DNA from: Crocinitomicaceae bacterium
GTDB taxonomy: Bacteria; Bacteroidota; Bacteroidia; Flavobacteriales_D; Crocinitomicaceae
Direction of reading: 5' to 3'
Length of the DNA stretch: 64,000 bases
Assembly: GCA_022447665.1 (NCBI GenBank)
Contig: JAKVAQ010000025.1
Location: 1 to 64,000 of the forward strand
Under the pieces are notes generated by a model. That model was not told the DNA's origin and did not search any database. It saw only the letters and a program-made list of their open reading frames with translations. This document shows, in pieces, positions 61,057 through 64,000 of this stretch. Position 1 is the stretch's first letter. The number at the start of each line of letters is the position of its first letter. A program made the position numbers and the translations under genes.

Positions 61057-63408
61057 TTAAAATTTAATCGTGTAAATGATGTTTGGTATCATAGAAAGCT
61101 GACGATCATATTCTATCGTATTCGTGCTTCCATTATACCATTCGGCTACTCTTGCCTGATTATTAGTTAAGTTCTGAACATCAATTTTAAATGAGTGACT
61201 CGCTCTTTTCATATCAACCCTGTAAGTAAGTCCTAGATTGAAAAAGAATAGATTATCGCCTTTTGCAGAAAAAGGATTATCGTGTTGAAGAACAGTATAG
61301 CCAGCATCTTGCGAAGCAGATAAATCGATTGGCGTATAACGATTACCGCCAATCAGCGACAGCTTTCCATTGATTCCAAAGGTCTTATTGTAATTCTTCT
61401 TTTTACCAAATTTGAACTCCTTACCCATGAGTATGTTAGTTGCGTAATTAGCATCGTATCGCGTATCTCTTTCTATTCCATCAGGCCCTGTATACTTTGA
61501 TTTGTACAGCGAAGCTGTAGCTAAGAAATAGAAGTCATTGTGAAAGAATCTTTCTAAGGTGAATTCCGCACCGTAATTTCTTCCCGTGCCTTCGTTAACT
61601 AGTGTGAAACCTGGAATGCCTGAAGAATAGTTTATCGCAGAAAAAGTACTTGTAGAATCAGTAGATATTGGAACGTTGTACAAATGCTGGTAATAAAGCT
61701 CCGTTTTAAAATGAAGGTGCTCGTTTACCCTGAAACCATATCCAATAACTGAATGCAAACTTTTAGTAAATCCTAAGTCTCTGTTAGGGTAAATAAAACT
61801 TCCATCTGGTTGAAGTTGATTGTATAAATAGGTCGTATTCGATTCTAATCTGCTATGCATCCCTAGCCCAGCCGACATATTATGTCTTGGATTTATTTGC
61901 CAACGCATTCCTAATCTTGGCTCTACAGCATAATTATCATTCAATAAAAAGTGAGTGTAATGCAGTCCGGAAACAAAAGTTAACTCATTACTTGGTCTGT
62001 ACTTCCAACTTATAAATGACTGCATCATGTCTGAATTCCCTTTGGAATCTACTCTTCTAGTCATCTCTCCATCCTCATCATCGTAATCATCTTCAATAAA
62101 AAAGTTGTATTCAAAATGCGTGTAAGTCGCACCCAACTGAAAAATGTTTTTTGAGTTCATTTTATAATTAGCAATAACCTGTGCTTTGTATTGCGAATCT
62201 CTCCAACCTTGTCTTTCTGAAGGCTGTAAAACACTATCCTTTTCAATAAAGTACCCTTCTCCTCCATTAAATTGAGTTGAGGCAGAAATGTAACTCTTGA
62301 GATATAGCTTTGGATTAACAATGTAGGTATGTTTTAAGCCTAACACGCCCATTTGAGCACCAAAATCATATTTACCCCACGCATTACCATCAGCATCCTC
62401 ATAGGTTTGATCAATATTGCTCATGCCGCCGAAACCTATCAAAGCAAAGTTTCCTGCTTTTTTAGTGGGTAGCATAACTTTGAAAGCCGCGTCCTGATAA
62501 ATTGGAATTCCATCAAAATCCAGAATCCCAGCTTTATCCAGTAATGCAATGGATGAATAACGATAATTCGCCAAGTACGAACCTCTATATCCTTTCTTAA
62601 AAGGACCTTCCAGTGTCGCATCCAAACCAATAACACCAGCAGAAAAACTATACTCTCTTTTCTCATTGTTTCCTTGACGCAGATTAACATCAAATACACC
62701 TGAAAGCGCATTACCATACTCTGGCGCAAAAGCGCCTGAAAAGAAGTCCGAATTAGCCAATACATTTCCATTTAATGCGGATATAGGGCCACCGGTGGCT
62801 CCATTGTTCGAAAAGTGATTCGGATTCGGAATATCAATTCCTTCCAATCGCCATAAAATTCCACGTGGTGAATTTCCTCTTACTACAATATCATTATCTC
62901 CTTCCGCATTTCCTGTTACGCCTGCAAATCCAGAAACCATTCTTGCCGGATCATTCAAGGAACCAGCATACCTATTCGTTTCTTCAACAGTGAATGTTTT
63001 CGCACTTACCGTTGCCATTTTATTAATGGATTCAGATTTGTCCTTGACCGCATTTACGGTTACTTTACTTAAGGTGGTAATGTCTTCAACCATTGCTATA
63101 TTCAAGACCTTTTCTTTTCCCGATTCTACCAGAACAGAAGGCATATTAATAGTCTTGTAATTCGCACTGGTGATTTGAATATCAACTCGACCAACATCAA
63201 CGTTTTCAATTTTAAAATCTCCATTAACGTCCGAAATTGCGCCTTGTAACGGATCTGTACCAACAAGAACCACTTTTGCACCAATAATTGGCACTTTCGT
63301 ATCAAAGTCTGCAATCGTTCCGCGAAGTGTTTGTTTTAACTCTTGAGCATTTAAAAAGGATGTTCCAAATAATGCCAGAATTAGAGGTAATAATTTTAGA
63401 TGTCTCAT
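61057..63408 (-). CDS. TonB-dependent receptor-like outer membrane protein, paralogue of 37219-39570
   Basis: 783 residues from ATG 63408, which opens the signal peptide 'MRHLKLLPLILALFGTSFLNAQ'; an ATG 21 bases earlier is in frame. CarboxypepD_reg domain about 25-110 ('LRGTIADFDTKVPIIGAKVVLVGTDPLQG' layout), plug region with 'VSAKTFTVEETNRYAGSLNDPARMVSGFAGV' and 'VVRGNSPRGILWRLEGIDIPNPNHFS' in layout, then barrel. Nearly the same architecture and many identical stretches as the receptor at 37219. Lies between two LA_2272-like genes on the same strand, which suggests a functional set. Confidence 0.9.
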   Translation of the reverse strand: MRHLKLLPLILALFGTSFLNAQELKQTLRGTIADFDTKVPIIGAKVVLVGTDPLQGAISDVNGDFKIENVDVGRVDIQITSANYKTINMPSVLVESGKEKVLNIAMVEDITTLSKVTVNAVKDKSESINKMATVSAKTFTVEETNRYAGSLNDPARMVSGFAGVTGNAEGDNDIVVRGNSPRGILWRLEGIDIPNPNHFSNNGATGGPISALNGNVLANSDFFSGAFAPEYGNALSGVFDVNLRQGNNEKREYSFSAGVIGLDATLEGPFKKGYRGSYLANYRYSSIALLDKAGILDFDGIPIYQDAAFKVMLPTKKAGNFALIGFGGMSNIDQTYEDADGNAWGKYDFGAQMGVLGLKHTYIVNPKLYLKSYISASTQFNGGEGYFIEKDSVLQPSERQGWRDSQYKAQVIANYKMNSKNIFQLGATYTHFEYNFFIEDDYDDEDGEMTRRVDSKGNSDMMQSFISWKYRPSNELTFVSGLHYTHFLLNDNYAVEPRLGMRWQINPRHNMSAGLGMHSRLESNTTYLYNQLQPDGSFIYPNRDLGFTKSLHSVIGYGFRVNEHLHFKTELYYQHLYNVPISTDSTSTFSAINYSSGIPGFTLVNEGTGRNYGAEFTLERFFHNDFYFLATASLYKSKYTGPDGIERDTRYDANYATNILMGKEFKFGKKKNYNKTFGINGKLSLIGGNRYTPIDLSASQDAGYTVLQHDNPFSAKGDNLFFFNLGLTYRVDMKRASHSFKIDVQNLTNNQARVAEWYNGSTNTIEYDRQLSMIPNIIYTIKF

Positions 63409-63476
63409 TTCTTTTATTGTTGTCCGCATTTATGACAACTCAAAAAAACTTTACCCCTATTAAAGAACTGAAAATT

Positions 63477-64000
63477 TTAGAAAAATCGAATACCCGCCTG
63501 AAAACCAAGCCAATAATTTAGCTTATGCGTTGACGTTTCCGTCGAACTAAAATCGTAAAAAGATCGATCTGCCCAATAAGATCCGTCAGATTTTTGATGC
63601 TGTAGATAATGGATGTTGAACTGCGGCCCTACATAAAGGAACATATACTTATTCAATTTGAAATCTATCGTTGGTGAAATAGAAACATTCTGAGAAGTTT
63701 GGTTCCAAATGAAAGCATCTTCAAAAATCAAAGAATAATCAATGTCAATGCTTGTTCTAAATCTTTCAGAAAGGTTAAAATAAGTTCCTAATCCTAAACT
63801 CGGAGCATACATATTGGTTTCACCTAAACGCACCCCAAATCCATAATTGTTATAGAGTCTTTGAGTTCCTGATTTGACTTTTAAATTGGCTTGTGTTAAA
63901 GAGTTTGTAGACAATTCACATGCGTGATGACCTTCTTTCACGAAATTGATTAAGCCTATTTGTACTCCTCTAGATTTTTTAGCAATGTTAATTAATCCCA
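63477..64000 (-). CDS. LA_2272-like protein, 5' part outside the window
   Basis: The frame is open to the window edge; it begins mid-gene with 'GLINIAKKSRGVQIGLINFVKEGHHACELSTNS' in layout, matching residues near 210-245 of the protein at 59895 ('GLINIANKYDRGVPLGLISFVKDGYHALELS' layout). The rest is the barrel-like C terminus, ending 'LGFQAGIRFF'. The expected repeats and signal peptide lie beyond 64000. Same strand and operon direction as the receptor at 61057 and its downstream homologue. Confidence 0.8.
   Translation of the reverse strand, partial: GLINIAKKSRGVQIGLINFVKEGHHACELSTNSLTQANLKVKSGTQRLYNNYGFGVRLGETNMYAPSLGLGTYFNLSERFRTSIDIDYSLIFEDAFIWNQTSQNVSISPTIDFKLNKYMFLYVGPQFNIHYLQHQKSDGSYWADRSFYDFSSTETSTHKLNYWLGFQAGIRFF

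Noticed and set aside
1-64000. tRNA, rRNA, insertion sequences or prophage genes
   Set aside because: No cloverleaf, rRNA stretch, transposase or phage structural gene was recognised on reading both strands.

Overview
The window is AT-rich DNA from a member of the Bacteroidota, most probably Flavobacteriales. Supporting marks are two type IX secretion (T9SS) C-terminal sorting domains and a third on a cupredoxin, the Bacteroidota -7 promoter box TAnnTTTG upstream of many genes, two CarboxypepD_reg/TonB-type receptors, and families typical of the phylum (DUF4271 next to hemD, DUF4783, DUF5916, DUF5723-OmpA, LA_2272-like repeats). No rRNA, tRNA, CRISPR array, insertion sequence or prophage was seen.

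Positions 1 to about 11,760 form the striking part. Eleven unrelated plus-strand genes or gene pairs lie one after another, separated by folded sites of about 55-240 bp. For most units the first 9-10 bases of the unit are the reverse complement of bases just after its gene (for example GTTAGGCCGA at 2822 and TCGGCCTAAC at 3854; GTTACAAGCC at 1129 and GGCTTGTAAC at 2766). This is the geometry of integron gene cassettes with attC sites (RYYYAAC ... GTTRRRY). No integrase lies in the window, so the array would start upstream of base 1. Cargo: an RraB-like protein (cut by the window edge), a DUF6891-like protein, an ABC exporter pair, a Fic protein with its own promoter and a palindromic operator candidate, two T9SS-exported proteins, an SRPBCC protein, a DUF2306 membrane protein, an alpha/beta hydrolase, an SDR oxidoreductase, a PH-like membrane protein, a small lipoprotein and a frameshifted outer-membrane protein at the far end.

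Positions 11,760-15,830 are a transition zone: a stem-loop intergenic repeat and a strong hairpin, a Crp/Fnr regulator with a flavodoxin-fold quinone reductase, a 48-codon remnant of an ABC ATPase, a T9SS-exported plastocyanin-like protein, and a membrane-bound HTH protein followed by a secreted copy of its sensor domain.

From 15,830 to the end the window is ordinary chromosome: M48 lipoprotein protease, PAP2-like membrane protein coupled to rpoN, two glycosyltransferases, sppA, a pentapeptide/ion-channel gene broken by two in-frame stops, rlmH, a DUF5723-TSP3-OmpA protein, rnhB, a DsbD-type thiol reductase, two large TonB-type receptors, gpsA, a thioredoxin, an MlaE/MlaF lipid ABC transporter, DUF2797, a kelch protein, DUF5916, glutaryl-CoA dehydrogenase, DUF4271-hemD, a CotH-kinase lipoprotein, a class A penicillin-binding protein, scoA without scoB, and LA_2272-like repeat proteins flanking the second receptor. 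Genes here are mostly envelope, cell-wall and housekeeping functions; several convergent pairs share overlapping stop codons.
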